DNA from: a virus
Direction: 5' to 3' (one strand)
IMG/VR virus record: IMGVR_UViG_3300032050_015755
Span: 1 to 24,535 of that record
Length of the DNA stretch: 24,535 nucleotides
Positions within the stretch are counted from its first letter, which is position 1; each line of letters opens with the position of its first letter. Positions 7,821-15,612 of this stretch are shown here, piece by piece. The notes under the pieces are model-generated. The model did not search any database. It was not told the DNA's origin and worked only from the letters and a program-made list of their open reading frames with translations. The position numbers and the translations under genes are program-made.

Positions 7821-8036
7821 CTAAACTATTTCATAATGCTCCAAAACCAAATGACCATATTGTTTGGATTGGCTCATTTCATCCAAACGGCTAATGGCTT
7901 CTTTTTGGTCGTATATAAAACAAGCCGCACTACACTCATTTTGTACATTTCCACCGCTGTCGATGAATTTATCTCCTTGTTCCGTGCGTTGGCAAATCAC
8001 ATATGCCATTTTTCGGGTTTCTTTAATTAGTTTCAT
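7821..8036 (-). CDS. Small hypothetical protein (71 aa)
   Basis: Not recognised by name. Contains MAYVICQRTEQGDKFIDSGG and ends with HLVLEHYEIV; a second ATG at codon 10 may be the true start. Overlaps the end of the P-loop gene by 14 bp, so it is probably coupled to it. Last gene before hairpin 7752-7789. Confidence 0.65.
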   Translation of the reverse strand: MKLIKETRKMAYVICQRTEQGDKFIDSGGNVQNECSAACFIYDQKEAISRLDEMSQSKQYGHLVLEHYEIV

Positions 8037-9144
8037 TGTTTATGATATTTGGTTTAAAGTTACAAATAATAATGTTTGTGGTAACACCCTCTAATTGAGC
8101 TAAATGTTGATAGGTTTGGAGAACTTTATCTAAGGTTAGGGTGGGGTGTTTATTACCTACCACTACTATGTCGGCTACTAAAATACCATACATATAATCC
8201 AAATCTACGTAATCCGCTTCCTCGCCTTCTTCATCCATATCCAAGGCATCAGTTTCAAAAACCGAGAGGTCTTGGCGATTTAATAACGAGCCTATGTAGG
8301 ATTTACCCACTCCCGATTCCCCGCTAAAAAAATAAACATTAGGTTTGTCTAGGAGTCTTTCCGTTTTGGGGGAAATAAATAGGGTGTTTAAATTCTCTCG
8401 GTGAAAGACCGCCCCCCTAGGGTAGTACACATCACCCCCCGTTCCGCTACTCCAAATCAAACTGCCCTCCTCATCTAATAAATAGTTAGATTCCCCAAAG
8501 CACACGAGTTCTACGGGGATGTGCTTGATGGGGAGGAAATGACAATCCTTACTTTGATTGTACCCTATCTCGGTAACCACACAATCCCCAAAAGATGCCG
8601 AACACCACCCCGAACCACAACTACCGTGTCTAGGTTGGAAACGAACACTGATATATTTTTGCCAAACGTAATTTTTAGGTTCTTTTAACTTACCCTTTAT
8701 AATAAATTCATAATCGGTAACGTTTCGAAACCCATAACCCGACTGACCCGATACCCGATGCCACTTATTCATCCCCACAATCGACCAATCAACTTGTTCT
8801 ATGGGCAAATCTGTTACATGATTTAGATATCTTAAATATTCGGGCTTCTCGCAATAATTGGTTTCGAGAAATAACTCCAAACCTCGTATCCCATAAAAAC
8901 CAAACTTAAGGCACAAGTTATCCCCAATATAATTGGTAATTAATTCCTCATCCGAGTAAAAATCTTCTCGATTGAAGTCACTCCCAAAGGTGTTTTGGTG
9001 ATAGGTCGCCCAAAATTCCCGTTCCCTTTCGGGATGTTTTGAGATAAAATTAATATACAGCTGCTTGGCTATTTCAATGTTGTCACCACCCGCTGTTAAT
9101 AACTGAGCCACGGAATGGATATGCTCTTGGGTAAAATCACTCAT
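8023..9144 (-). CDS. P-loop protein with large uncharacterised N-terminal region (373 aa)
   Basis: Residues 270-373 contain a Walker A motif GESGVGKS (275-282) after a hydrophobic strand (VYFF) and before SYIGSLL, then an acidic segment (FETDALDMDEEGEEADYVD) and a hydrophobic strand ADIVVVG, resembling small P-loop kinases or AAA-type ATPases. Residues 1-265 match no domain I know and carry a Cys/Gly-rich patch (HGSCGSGWCSASFGDC). A nucleotide-binding role is well supported; substrate unknown. It belongs to the unit started by promoter 10136-10166 or by the element at 9649. Confidence 0.75.
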   Translation of the reverse strand: MSDFTQEHIHSVAQLLTAGGDNIEIAKQLYINFISKHPEREREFWATYHQNTFGSDFNREDFYSDEELITNYIGDNLCLKFGFYGIRGLELFLETNYCEKPEYLRYLNHVTDLPIEQVDWSIVGMNKWHRVSGQSGYGFRNVTDYEFIIKGKLKEPKNYVWQKYISVRFQPRHGSCGSGWCSASFGDCVVTEIGYNQSKDCHFLPIKHIPVELVCFGESNYLLDEEGSLIWSSGTGGDVYYPRGAVFHRENLNTLFISPKTERLLDKPNVYFFSGESGVGKSYIGSLLNRQDLSVFETDALDMDEEGEEADYVDLDYMYGILVADIVVVGNKHPTLTLDKVLQTYQHLAQLEGVTTNIIICNFKPNIINNETN

Positions 9145-9181
9145 TGTTTTATTTTAGATGTATGGGGTGACGGAATAAAAA

Positions 9182-9424
9182 CTAAAACGTGCGTCCATGA
9201 TACAGCACCTCTTCGTCAATTGAGTATGGGGAGACAGTTTTAACTATCTTTGCCTCACCCGAGCCTAATATAGACTCATACACCAAAAACTTACTTTGAG
9301 GTGTGGCGGGGATAACACGGTCTATTTTATCTAATACATCCTCCAAAAAGTTAAAAACACCTAAAACTTGGAATAGGTTCGCCACCTCATCAATTTCTTG
9401 CAAGATAAAAAATTTAGTTTTCAT
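9182..9424 (-). CDS. Hypothetical protein (80 aa)
   Basis: Not recognised. Starts MKTKFFILQEIDEVANLFQV; helical first half, beta second half ending HGRTF. Twelve bp after the 9437 gene stop and 37 bp before the P-loop gene start. Confidence 0.65.
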   Translation of the reverse strand: MKTKFFILQEIDEVANLFQVLGVFNFLEDVLDKIDRVIPATPQSKFLVYESILGSGEAKIVKTVSPYSIDEEVLYHGRTF

Positions 9425-9436
9425 GAGCAGTGTTTT

Positions 9437-9646
9437 TTACATTTCTTTGATAAAGGCATCAATGTTGGTAGCTAATAGGGTTTCTTCCCTTAATTGCACC
9501 CCTTTTATGGTAGTTAATCGATATTTAATGATAGTGGAATCCATACTGTAGTCTACGGTAATACCCGAAACCACCCCTTTGTAGACCGCACCACCCTCCA
9601 AGTAAAAAACCACGGTGTCCAAATCATATTTAGTGTCTATCGTCAT
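9437..9646 (-). CDS. Small beta-rich phage protein (69 aa)
   Basis: Starts MTIDTKYDLDTVVFYLEGGA, followed by YKGVVSGITVDYS; the strand pattern suggests a small SH3/Tudor-like barrel of a kind common among phage hypotheticals. The upstream 19-nt element at 9649-9667 is shared with the fibre gene, hinting at common control. Confidence 0.7.
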   Translation of the reverse strand: MTIDTKYDLDTVVFYLEGGAVYKGVVSGITVDYSMDSTIIKYRLTTIKGVQLREETLLATNIDAFIKEM

Positions 9647-9648
9647 AG

Positions 9649-9667
9649 CTTTTTTCTGTATATATCA
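9649..9667 (-). promoter_or_regulatory. Second copy of promoter-like element
   Basis: Identical over 19 nt to 3015-3033 and placed directly before the ATG at 9646. See the entry at 3015. Confidence 0.4.
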
Positions 9668-10102
9668 TTAAAGGAGACCGCTATCTAAGAAAGAATAATA
9701 TCCGTTCGAAGTAACAATCAAGTGGTCGGAAACTTTGATATCAAGTAGGGCTAAACCGTTTTTAATTTTTTCGGTCAGTTCTTTATCGGCATCGCTTGGG
9801 TTTAAATTACCCGTTGGGTGGTTGTGTACCAAAACACACTTTATGGCTAAAGCATCAAGGGCGTATTTGGCAACCAATCGAATATCGACCGTAGTGCAGT
9901 TTATCGAACCTTGACTGATTTTTGCCCAACCCACAGCCTCCATAGCTGAGTTGAAAGCCACCAAGAAAAACGATTCGTAAACATCGATGTCCTCCCCATA
10001 AAATTGTTTAGCTAACTCATAGACATCCCTAGAGGATTTCACCTTGACGGGAATAATCGAAGAGGGGTTTTTCTTAATAGTGTACAAAGGTAGATTTTCC
10101 AT
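9668..10102 (-). CDS. radC: RadC-family JAB/MPN domain protein (144 aa)
   Basis: Carries the JAMM metal-binding pattern HNHPTGNLNPSDAD: His93, His95, Ser103 and Asp106, with a Glu at 43 as likely partner. This is the MPN domain found at the C-terminus of RadC proteins; the helix-hairpin-helix half of full RadC (about 220 aa) is absent, as is usual for Bacteroidota mobile-element and phage forms. Family knowledge predicts a zinc-dependent hydrolase fold, but the true substrate is unknown and a DNA-repair role is doubtful. First gene after promoter 10136-10166. Confidence 0.93.
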   Translation of the reverse strand: MENLPLYTIKKNPSSIIPVKVKSSRDVYELAKQFYGEDIDVYESFFLVAFNSAMEAVGWAKISQGSINCTTVDIRLVAKYALDALAIKCVLVHNHPTGNLNPSDADKELTEKIKNGLALLDIKVSDHLIVTSNGYYSFLDSGLL

Positions 10103-10135
10103 AATTGATAATTTTGATTGTTTCTCCCAACACTA

Positions 10136-10166
10136 CAAAGATAACACAAAAATCATTAAAACCAAA
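10136..10166 (-). promoter_or_regulatory. Bacteroidota-type promoter
   Basis: Coding-strand TTTG, 19 nt, TATCTTTG, 33 bp upstream of the radC-like start. Same sequence context (followed by GTAG) as the 5855 promoter. Confidence 0.78.
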
Positions 10167-10203
10167 AAAATAAGGGTTGATTTTGCCATATATTTCTTAT
10201 TTT

Positions 10204-10545
10204 TTACCCTAACGCCACCCCCTCTAAATACTTCATAAAATCATTTAAATCCAACCAAGTATCTCCGTTAGATATGGGGTGACACCCCCAAGTCAGTTCG
10301 GTGGCTATGACCACACAGCCATTGGGTACACCTAAGCTATTTACCTCGCCTACATACCCAAGATTTGATTGGTATTTAGGAATCCAAGCCCGAAGACCCA
10401 AATGATTCCCACACAACTCTATCAAATAACCTTGTTTGTTTTGTCCTACCCCCCACTCAGCCCTCCACCCCCTATGGCACAAGAGGTTTGTGACTACTTC
10501 CGAAAGGGGCGTGTGAGTTAAATGCTTAGTTTCCTCAATCGTCAT
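10204..10545 (-). CDS. Hypothetical protein (113 aa)
   Basis: Not recognised. Contains TNLLCHRGWRAEWGVGQNKQ and a beta-rich middle with conserved-looking Trp/Gly. Overlaps the end of the upstream gene by 11 bp. About 60 bp separate its stop from the next promoter. Confidence 0.7.
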   Translation of the reverse strand: MTIEETKHLTHTPLSEVVTNLLCHRGWRAEWGVGQNKQGYLIELCGNHLGLRAWIPKYQSNLGYVGEVNSLGVPNGCVVIATELTWGCHPISNGDTWLDLNDFMKYLEGVALG

Positions 10546-10696
10546 GCTGAACCCTCTTTAATCGCTTATAAGTTTTTTTACTTACATGGACTTTATGGTT
10601 GGTGGAAAACCCATGCGGGTGTTGTTCCAAGTATACCATTCGAGCCCCCGCACCGAGAGCGGAAATCATTCTTTTAGTGGTTTTTGACTGTTTCAT
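10535..10696 (-). CDS. Small basic protein (53 aa)
   Basis: Not recognised. Starts MKQSKTTKRMISALGAGARM and is Lys/Arg-rich to the end (KKTYKRLKRVQHDD), so it may bind nucleic acid. A longer frame reaching 10747 would cross the promoter at 10717-10748, so the ATG at 10696 is chosen; the leader would be only about 15 nt. Confidence 0.68.
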   Translation of the reverse strand: MKQSKTTKRMISALGAGARMVYLEQHPHGFSTNHKVHVSKKTYKRLKRVQHDD

Positions 10697-10716
10697 CGCA
10701 TTCTTTTTTTGATACC

Positions 10717-10748
10717 CAAAGTTAATACAAAAAAAGGTCATTTCCAAA
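10717..10748 (-). promoter_or_regulatory. Bacteroidota-type promoter
   Basis: Coding-strand TTTG, 20 nt, TAACTTTG, just upstream of the ATG at 10696. Confidence 0.74.
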
Positions 10749-10771
10749 AAATACCCTATGTATTTAATAAA

Positions 10772-11122
10772 TTAATGGTAGTATGCCTCATACCCCTCTC
10801 GTTTATTTACCAAGGCGGACATCAAATCCCCCCAAGCTCGATTAGTGAAATTCAAAATACGCCCATCGGAAAAATAAAAATTCCATTTATCGGTAATCTC
10901 ACTAGCGGGCTTCCCAACCCACCCCCTATCCAAAATGGCTTTTTTTATCAAGTGTAAATGAATCAGAATATCTGAGGGCATTAAATCCAAATACTCCTCC
11001 CAAGACGGGTGGAACTTATTCACCCCCGACATCGATTTAAGATACTCAATGGCACTCTCATCTATTTTTTGATTAGACACTCGAAGACTTAAATCGCCAA
11101 TTTTGTAGGAATATTCTTGCAT
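10772..11122 (-). CDS. Hypothetical protein (116 aa)
   Basis: Not recognised. Starts MQEYSYKIGDLSLRVSNQKI; helical middle (SDILIHLHLIKKAILDRGWV) and an aromatic end. The frame stays open further upstream but that part overlaps the 11137-11508 gene and is low in sense; the ATG at 11122 lies 14 bp after that gene's stop. Confidence 0.7.
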   Translation of the reverse strand: MQEYSYKIGDLSLRVSNQKIDESAIEYLKSMSGVNKFHPSWEEYLDLMPSDILIHLHLIKKAILDRGWVGKPASEITDKWNFYFSDGRILNFTNRAWGDLMSALVNKREGYEAYYH

Positions 11123-11136
11123 TCTTTTATCTTTTT

Positions 11137-11508
11137 TTAGAGCCAACCCTTGTTTGACAAATATCTGAGAAAATCTCGAAAATCTTGCACCCCTTGGGTG
11201 TTCATGACTTTTTTGGCACTTGAGATGGCTTCGGGGTGACCCTCTAAAACCCCCAACAGCCATGGGGTGTTATCCCATAAACTAACATTTTCGGTGTCCT
11301 TATTGGTAAACTCTATATCTATACCACCCCAATGCACACCCCCCATTTCATTTAATAAATATGATGCCTCCCAAGTATAATCATCGGTTTCATAGACACA
11401 AGCGGTGAAATGAACCACATTGTTCTCATCAAAATTGGAATCTAGTATAGTTTCCTCGATTGTTTCTCGAACATACCAAACCCCATTAATACAAATTCTA
11501 TGTTCCAT
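11137..11508 (-). CDS. Hypothetical protein (123 aa)
   Basis: Not recognised. Starts MEHRICINGVWYVRETIEET; the middle has GGVHWGGIDIEFTNK and the end a helical segment (DFRDFLRYLSNKGWL). Resembles small phage proteins of unknown role. The 63 bp upstream are AT-rich and hold no clear promoter box. Confidence 0.7.
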   Translation of the reverse strand: MEHRICINGVWYVRETIEETILDSNFDENNVVHFTACVYETDDYTWEASYLLNEMGGVHWGGIDIEFTNKDTENVSLWDNTPWLLGVLEGHPEAISSAKKVMNTQGVQDFRDFLRYLSNKGWL

Positions 11509-11571
11509 AAAAAATATTTTAATTTATATATTATTTTTTTTCCGTATTTTTTTAGGTATGTACTTTTTGGT

Positions 11572-11784
11572 TTACATGAGGTCTAATTCGTGTAGCACCG
11601 AAGTGAAAAAATCCAAGTCTTTATCATCATAATCTATGATACGTTGGGTGGTGATGCGAGCACACCTAATGGCAATTAAGGTACATAAAATTTCTTGCCC
11701 GCAATCGGTATCCTCATTTTGAAGGAGTATCTTAAAGTCCGCAACTAAATGTTCGGCATAATTTTTGGCATTTTTATCAATCAT
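11572..11784 (-). CDS. Small helical phage protein (70 aa)
   Basis: From MIDKNAKNYAEHLVADFKIL onwards the sequence resembles a small all-helical family frequent in Bacteroidota phages (AxxYAExLV... cALIAIR...). The frame is open to 11844, overlapping the phosphoesterase gene by 20 bp; the shorter start at 11784 gives the better match. Function unknown. Confidence 0.65.
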   Translation of the reverse strand: MIDKNAKNYAEHLVADFKILLQNEDTDCGQEILCTLIAIRCARITTQRIIDYDDKDLDFFTSVLHELDLM

Positions 11785-11824
11785 CGGAAGAACTATTTTA
11801 AAAAAATGAATATGGGTCGAGGTA

Positions 11825-12559
11825 TTAAAGGAATGTGAGTTCATTAGTAACGATATCCCACTCTACAGTTAAGGGTTTGTGGGCATACTCATATCTTTCA
11901 TTTAATACGGAGGCGTTGATGTAATGGGTTACACCATCAAACATATACCCATACCCCGAGTGGATGTGTCCACAAACATGGATTTTAGGTTTCGCCTCTT
12001 TAATTCTTTCTGCTAACAACTCACACCCTAAGTTTTGGGTCTGACCGAGTATTTGGTCGACATACCCGTGGGCAGGACCGTGCGTGATGAGAATATCCAC
12101 CCCATCGGGAATTGCATCCCATCTTTTTTTCAACTCCGCACCCTTTCTCGGGAGATTGAACGCCCAATCATAAAATTCGGGCTGCCAAGGGCTGCCATAA
12201 ATTTTGACCTTAGGTTTGTTGCCAATTTCTATTTCTGCAAGATTGTCCCTAAGATATTCAATCCACTTGTAACTGTTGATAATTTCCTCGGTTGGTTTGG
12301 GCATCAGTACGCTTCGATGAACTTGAAATACCTCTCGGTCGATAAACCCCCAATCGTGATTCCCAGCGATAAAAAATTTAAAATCATACTGTTCTAAGCT
12401 ATTGAACCACGCACAAAAATCCTCAATCTCGTGTTTATATCCCATGGAGGAAATGTCGCCTGCGTGGATAAGGAGGTCACCACCTGGTAATAGTTGGTCT
12501 AATTTTTTATGCTTGTTGTGTGTGTCACTAATAAAGGTGATATGTATTTTTTCGCTCAT
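11825..12559 (-). CDS. Calcineurin-like metallophosphoesterase (244 aa)
   Basis: All five metal-site motifs are present: DTH (12-14), GD (34-35, IHAGDIS), GNHD (66-69), HGP (160-162, ITHGPAHG) and GHIH (197-200). Length fits the small bacterial/phage metallophosphatase group. Such enzymes cleave phosphomono- or diesters with Mn2+/Fe; the phage substrate (nucleic acid end, cyclic nucleotide or other) cannot be read from sequence. No signal peptide, so cytosolic. Forty-five bp downstream of the 12605-13144 gene. Confidence 0.93.
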   Translation of the reverse strand: MSEKIHITFISDTHNKHKKLDQLLPGGDLLIHAGDISSMGYKHEIEDFCAWFNSLEQYDFKFFIAGNHDWGFIDREVFQVHRSVLMPKPTEEIINSYKWIEYLRDNLAEIEIGNKPKVKIYGSPWQPEFYDWAFNLPRKGAELKKRWDAIPDGVDILITHGPAHGYVDQILGQTQNLGCELLAERIKEAKPKIHVCGHIHSGYGYMFDGVTHYINASVLNERYEYAHKPLTVEWDIVTNELTFL

Positions 12560-12604
12560 TGTTTTATTGTTTGTGATTTTATATACAAGTAGGGTCTGAA
12601 GGTT

Positions 12605-13144
12605 TTAATTACACCAATCCCGCAGCCCACCACCGTCAAATTTTTCATCTCGCTCTTGATTTTCGGACAATCCCTTAATAGTATCCCAAAGCTCCCCCCA
12701 TTCCGATTCTTCTAATTCCCGAACCCTTTGGTGATAATGCTTGCGGAAATTTTTATCTTCCTCGGGGGACGTGTCCACTATTTCGTATAATTTAGGGCAC
12801 TCACTTATCAAAACCCACTGAACACTTATTTTTGGACTACCCCCCAATTCCACATCCACCATATCACAATAACGACCGTCATTAATATTTTGTAGGATGG
12901 TAACCACTCGATTTATTTTACCGACTTTTTTAAGGCGATAATCTAACGCCCCGTCGCCTTTTTTTTCGAGACCGTTTGCAATATCGGTGAGGGATATTTC
13001 TAAAAACTTTAATGTGCCATGATAGTCCCCCCAACGGTGTCCCCACAACGCCTTTCGAAATTTCCAAAGGTTGCGAATAAAATTGGGGAGGTCTCGAAAC
13101 CAATACCTTTTAACATCGACAAGCCAAGGACTGAGGCGAAACAT
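12605..13144 (-). CDS. Conserved phage hypothetical protein (179 aa)
   Basis: Starts MFRLSPWLVDVKRYWFRDLP and has a RNLWKFRKALWGHRWGDYHG segment that I have seen in Bacteroidota phage proteins; the rest is helical with many charged residues (LKKVGKINRVVTILQNINDG). No catalytic pattern. Its ATG abuts the stop of the recombinase gene at 13145, marking the end of the cassette island. Confidence 0.78.
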   Translation of the reverse strand: MFRLSPWLVDVKRYWFRDLPNFIRNLWKFRKALWGHRWGDYHGTLKFLEISLTDIANGLEKKGDGALDYRLKKVGKINRVVTILQNINDGRYCDMVDVELGGSPKISVQWVLISECPKLYEIVDTSPEEDKNFRKHYHQRVRELEESEWGELWDTIKGLSENQERDEKFDGGGLRDWCN

Positions 13145-13957
13145 TTAAATGGGTAAGTTTACTTTGGTTAATAATTGATTAGATACATGGGTATAAATCT
13201 CGGTTGTCTTAACGTTTGAGTGACCTGCAATTTTTTGAATGATTCGCAAGTCTGTTCCAGACTCCAATAAGGTGGTAAAACATGAGTGTCTTAGTGTATG
13301 TATCGAGGAGTTGGGGTCAATGTACTTTTTGAAAATTGATTGGCACGAAGCTATTGAGTATTGGTCTGAGTCTTGTCCGCTGAAAAGATAAGTGGTAGGT
13401 TTATATTTTTTATAGTAATTTCTAAGCATCTCCAAAACTGTTTGGGATAGTGGGACAATTCTATCCTTTTTACCCTTGGCGTTTTTGATGTGAATTATCA
13501 TTCTCTTAGAGTCAATGTCCTCAATTTTTAAATTGGTTACCTCAGATACCCGTAACCCAACGGAATACGTTAACGTTAGGATTGTTTTATGTTTTATATT
13601 TTCTATTTTATCCAATTGTGTTTTTATAAAACTACTATCTATAACTCTCGGTAGTTTTTTTTCCTTTTTGGGTCTTTTGAAACTAACCTTATCATATTTT
13701 TTGTTCAGTCCGAATTTGTAGAGGAATCGGATTGAGTTAATGACTTGGTTTTGTTGGGAGGTGGATGTGAATTGGTAATCATCTAAATATGATTGAAAGT
13801 CCGCAGCTGAAAGGTGGACTGCTGATTTAGTTTGTTGGTTCAAGAACTTTCTGATGTGCGAAAGGTAGTTATTAGAGGTTCTTTTTGAATAATTTAGATA
13901 GTTAAGTTTTTGTTCGCAAATCTTTAATGTTGTGAGTCCTTTCTCGTTCATTTTCAA
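13145..13957 (-). CDS. Tyrosine recombinase (270 aa)
   Basis: XerC/D-type site-specific recombinase. N-terminal SAM-like DNA-binding domain (about 5-85) and catalytic domain with the full set of active residues: Arg136 (YSVGLRVSE), Lys163/164 (KGKKDR), His220 and Arg223 (HTLRH), His246 (AGHSN), nucleophile Tyr255 (EIYTH). Length is short and the extra segment that marks integron integrases between the Lys and HxxR regions is absent. It lies at the 3' end of an array of small genes separated by attC-like palindromes, all reading towards it, so it is the obvious candidate to move them; that link is inference. It could instead be an unrelated phage or transposon recombinase. Confidence 0.95.
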   Translation of the reverse strand: MKMNEKGLTTLKICEQKLNYLNYSKRTSNNYLSHIRKFLNQQTKSAVHLSAADFQSYLDDYQFTSTSQQNQVINSIRFLYKFGLNKKYDKVSFKRPKKEKKLPRVIDSSFIKTQLDKIENIKHKTILTLTYSVGLRVSEVTNLKIEDIDSKRMIIHIKNAKGKKDRIVPLSQTVLEMLRNYYKKYKPTTYLFSGQDSDQYSIASCQSIFKKYIDPNSSIHTLRHSCFTTLLESGTDLRIIQKIAGHSNVKTTEIYTHVSNQLLTKVNLPI

Positions 13958-13987
13958 TGATTTAAGGGTTATTAGATATATATATTA

Positions 13988-13994
13988 GTTAGGT
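13988..13994. other. Core-like heptamer near recombinase gene
   Basis: GTTAGGT, fitting the integron core GTTRRRY (ACCTAAC on the coding strand), sits between the first cassette-like gene and the recombinase, next to a TA-repeat. No partner half is seen, so it may be a relic or an attI-like site. A heptamer alone is weak evidence. Confidence 0.3.
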
Positions 13995-14003
13995 TCAATT
14001 AAA

Positions 14004-14198
14004 TTATTGTTTTGAGTTTTTTATTGGTATGGTAAATCTAACCGCACCAGTTATTTCACTCAATTCTCTATCGCTTATTGTCATCATACTATCATCACTA
14101 CTCTTTCCATATTTGCGTTCTTTGGTTTCTTGAAATAACTTCTGTTTTTCATCAGTCCACTCGGATTTCCAATCTTCAATGTTTTTGTAAATTTTCAT
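14004..14198 (-). CDS. Cassette-like small protein (64 aa)
   Basis: Not recognised. Starts MKIYKNIEDWKSEWTDEKQK, a charged helical protein. AT-rich and low in the G-runs typical of the phage genes to its left. Bounded upstream by the attC-like site at 14238-14291 and downstream by the core-like heptamer at 13988. Confidence 0.68.
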   Translation of the reverse strand: MKIYKNIEDWKSEWTDEKQKLFQETKERKYGKSSDDSMMTISDRELSEITGAVRFTIPIKNSKQ

Positions 14199-14237
14199 AT
14201 CTATATTTTTTTATTTGTAAAACAATAATTTAACTAA

Positions 14238-14291
14238 ACCTAACAAATGATAAACAACATTAAAACGATTTTTTATCATCGGACGTTAGGC
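14238..14291 (-). repeat. attC-like site 1 (54 bp)
   Basis: Outer cores ACCTAAC (14238-14244) and GTTAGGC (14285-14291) fit RYYYAAC / GTTRRRY and pair over six bases. Inner arms ATGATAAA (14247-14254) and TTTATCAT (14272-14279) pair perfectly; unequal spacers (2 and 5 nt) lie between, as in integron attC sites. 14241-14262 is identical to 20844-20865. Confidence 0.65.
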
Positions 14292-14304
14292 ACAATACAA
14301 GTAT

Positions 14305-14511
14305 CTACACCCAATCACGTACAAGTAAAAAAGAATTTTTAACTCCTTCCGATTCACTTTCAAATATTGGCAAACAAGTTTCAGTATCGCTCCATATTTC
14401 ACCATCCCATGCCCAATCATATTTATTTTCACAATGTGGGCATTTACCTCTCACGTCCCATTCTGCTTCAAATTCTTTTTTACATTTATGGCATTCAATA
14501 TCTACTTTCAT
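14305..14511 (-). CDS. Zinc-ribbon small protein (68 aa)
   Basis: Residues 1-30 carry two CxxC pairs (CHKC and CPHC, 18 residues between) in the pattern of a zinc ribbon, followed by a Trp-rich acidic part (KYDWAWDGEIW). Such proteins bind metal and often nucleic acid or protein; the role is unknown. An upstream TTG would extend the frame into the attC-like site, so the ATG at 14511 is chosen. Flanked on both sides by attC-like sites: the clearest single-gene cassette of the array. Confidence 0.75.
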   Translation of the reverse strand: MKVDIECHKCKKEFEAEWDVRGKCPHCENKYDWAWDGEIWSDTETCLPIFESESEGVKNSFLLVRDWV

Positions 14512-14525
14512 AATAAATGAACTGT

Positions 14526-14619
14526 GCCTAACAAGCAATATAAAACAGTTGCCATTAGGCTTATTACTAAATTTGAAACGTCTTATTAGGCAACCGTTTC
14601 ATATTGCCAACCGTTAGCA
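14526..14619 (-). repeat. attC-like site 2 (94 bp)
   Basis: Cores GCCTAAC (14526-14532) and GTTAGCA (14613-14619). Inner arms of 19 nt (14535-14553 and 14589-14607) pair at 17 of 19 positions; both mismatches become G-T/G-U pairs on the coding strand. It sits between the stop of the methyltransferase and the start of the zinc-ribbon gene. Confidence 0.68.
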
Positions 14620-14625
14620 GTAATA

Positions 14626-15522
14626 CTACATCCCATCTCCGAATGAAGTTACTACGTTAAATTCTTTTTCTTTTCTTTTTTCTTCCACCCTCTTTAAAGA
14701 AATATTAAAATAATCCATATTGTTCTCAATTCCAATAAAATTTCTGTTGGTGTATATACAAGCAATTCCTGTTGTCATTGAACCACCAAACATATCTAAA
14801 ACAGTTTGATGTTCTTTTGTGAAAGTCCTTATTAAGTTTTCCATTAGTTTTAATGGCTTTTGAGTTTCGTGCAATTTGTCTGAAATATGTGAACTTTCTT
14901 CAATTAAATTGGTTTTATAAATTTCAGAACAAAAAGTACCTGTACCATACTTCAAATAACAATCTGTAATAGTTCCACCAATCTTATATGGTTTAAACAT
15001 ATATACAATTGGCTCTACTATTGGTGCTAAATTACCCAATCGTCTATTGTCGCTATAATCTGAATTTCTCTTACCTATTACTTGACCTATTCTTTGTGCT
15101 TTAAATGGTGCTTTTTTCTTATTCCAACTAATTACATCTTTTAATATTAGACCGCTATTTTCTCCTGCAACCGTAAACCTGTGCTGATATTGCCTTCCTG
15201 TAAAACATAATATTGGCGATGCAGGTTTCATTATTCTACAACACTCTTTTAAAAAACTTTCGCAAAATATTTGAAATTCAATACTTATTTGCTTGTCTTT
15301 ATCACTCCACCCATTTTTAGGCTTACCTCTACTTTTAAACATTTTACTCTTTTGTTGTGCAGGAGAGCTTCCTAATAATGCACTATTGGTATTAGAATGT
15401 TTAATATCCCAATCACTAAATGAAATTCCATAGGGAATATCTGAAATTATCGCATCAATACTTTCGTCAGGTATTAACTTCATCTGCTCTATTGCATCTC
15501 CGTATCTTAAATCTATTGTCAT
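14626..15522 (-). CDS. Orphan DNA methyltransferase, N6-A or N4-C type (298 aa)
   Basis: Motif IV appears as SDIPYG (27-32), a known variant of DPPY, near the N-terminus; motif X-like HETQKPLKLMENLI (218-231), motif I DMFGGSMTTG (243-252) and motif II FIGIE (262-266) follow, an order fitting beta-class amino-methyltransferases. It should methylate adenine or cytosine in a specific site using S-adenosylmethionine. No restriction enzyme lies next to it, so a role in shielding phage DNA or marking host DNA is more likely than a full restriction system. It is the only large gene in the cassette array and has attC-like sites on both sides, though about 90 bp separate its start from site 3. Confidence 0.9.
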   Translation of the reverse strand: MTIDLRYGDAIEQMKLIPDESIDAIISDIPYGISFSDWDIKHSNTNSALLGSSPAQQKSKMFKSRGKPKNGWSDKDKQISIEFQIFCESFLKECCRIMKPASPILCFTGRQYQHRFTVAGENSGLILKDVISWNKKKAPFKAQRIGQVIGKRNSDYSDNRRLGNLAPIVEPIVYMFKPYKIGGTITDCYLKYGTGTFCSEIYKTNLIEESSHISDKLHETQKPLKLMENLIRTFTKEHQTVLDMFGGSMTTGIACIYTNRNFIGIENNMDYFNISLKRVEEKRKEKEFNVVTSFGDGM

Positions 15523-15612
15523 ATTTTTATTTTAATATTTTCCCACCGCACAAAAAGAAAAGAAAAAGGTTCAGTTCTTCGATTGAGTATTTGTGGTTTA
15601 AATCCGTACTAC

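Noticed and set aside
11123-11263. N-terminal extension of the 10772-11122 gene
   Set aside because: It reads through the end of the 11137-11508 gene out of frame and gives a low-quality Arg/Ser/Gly-rich sequence.
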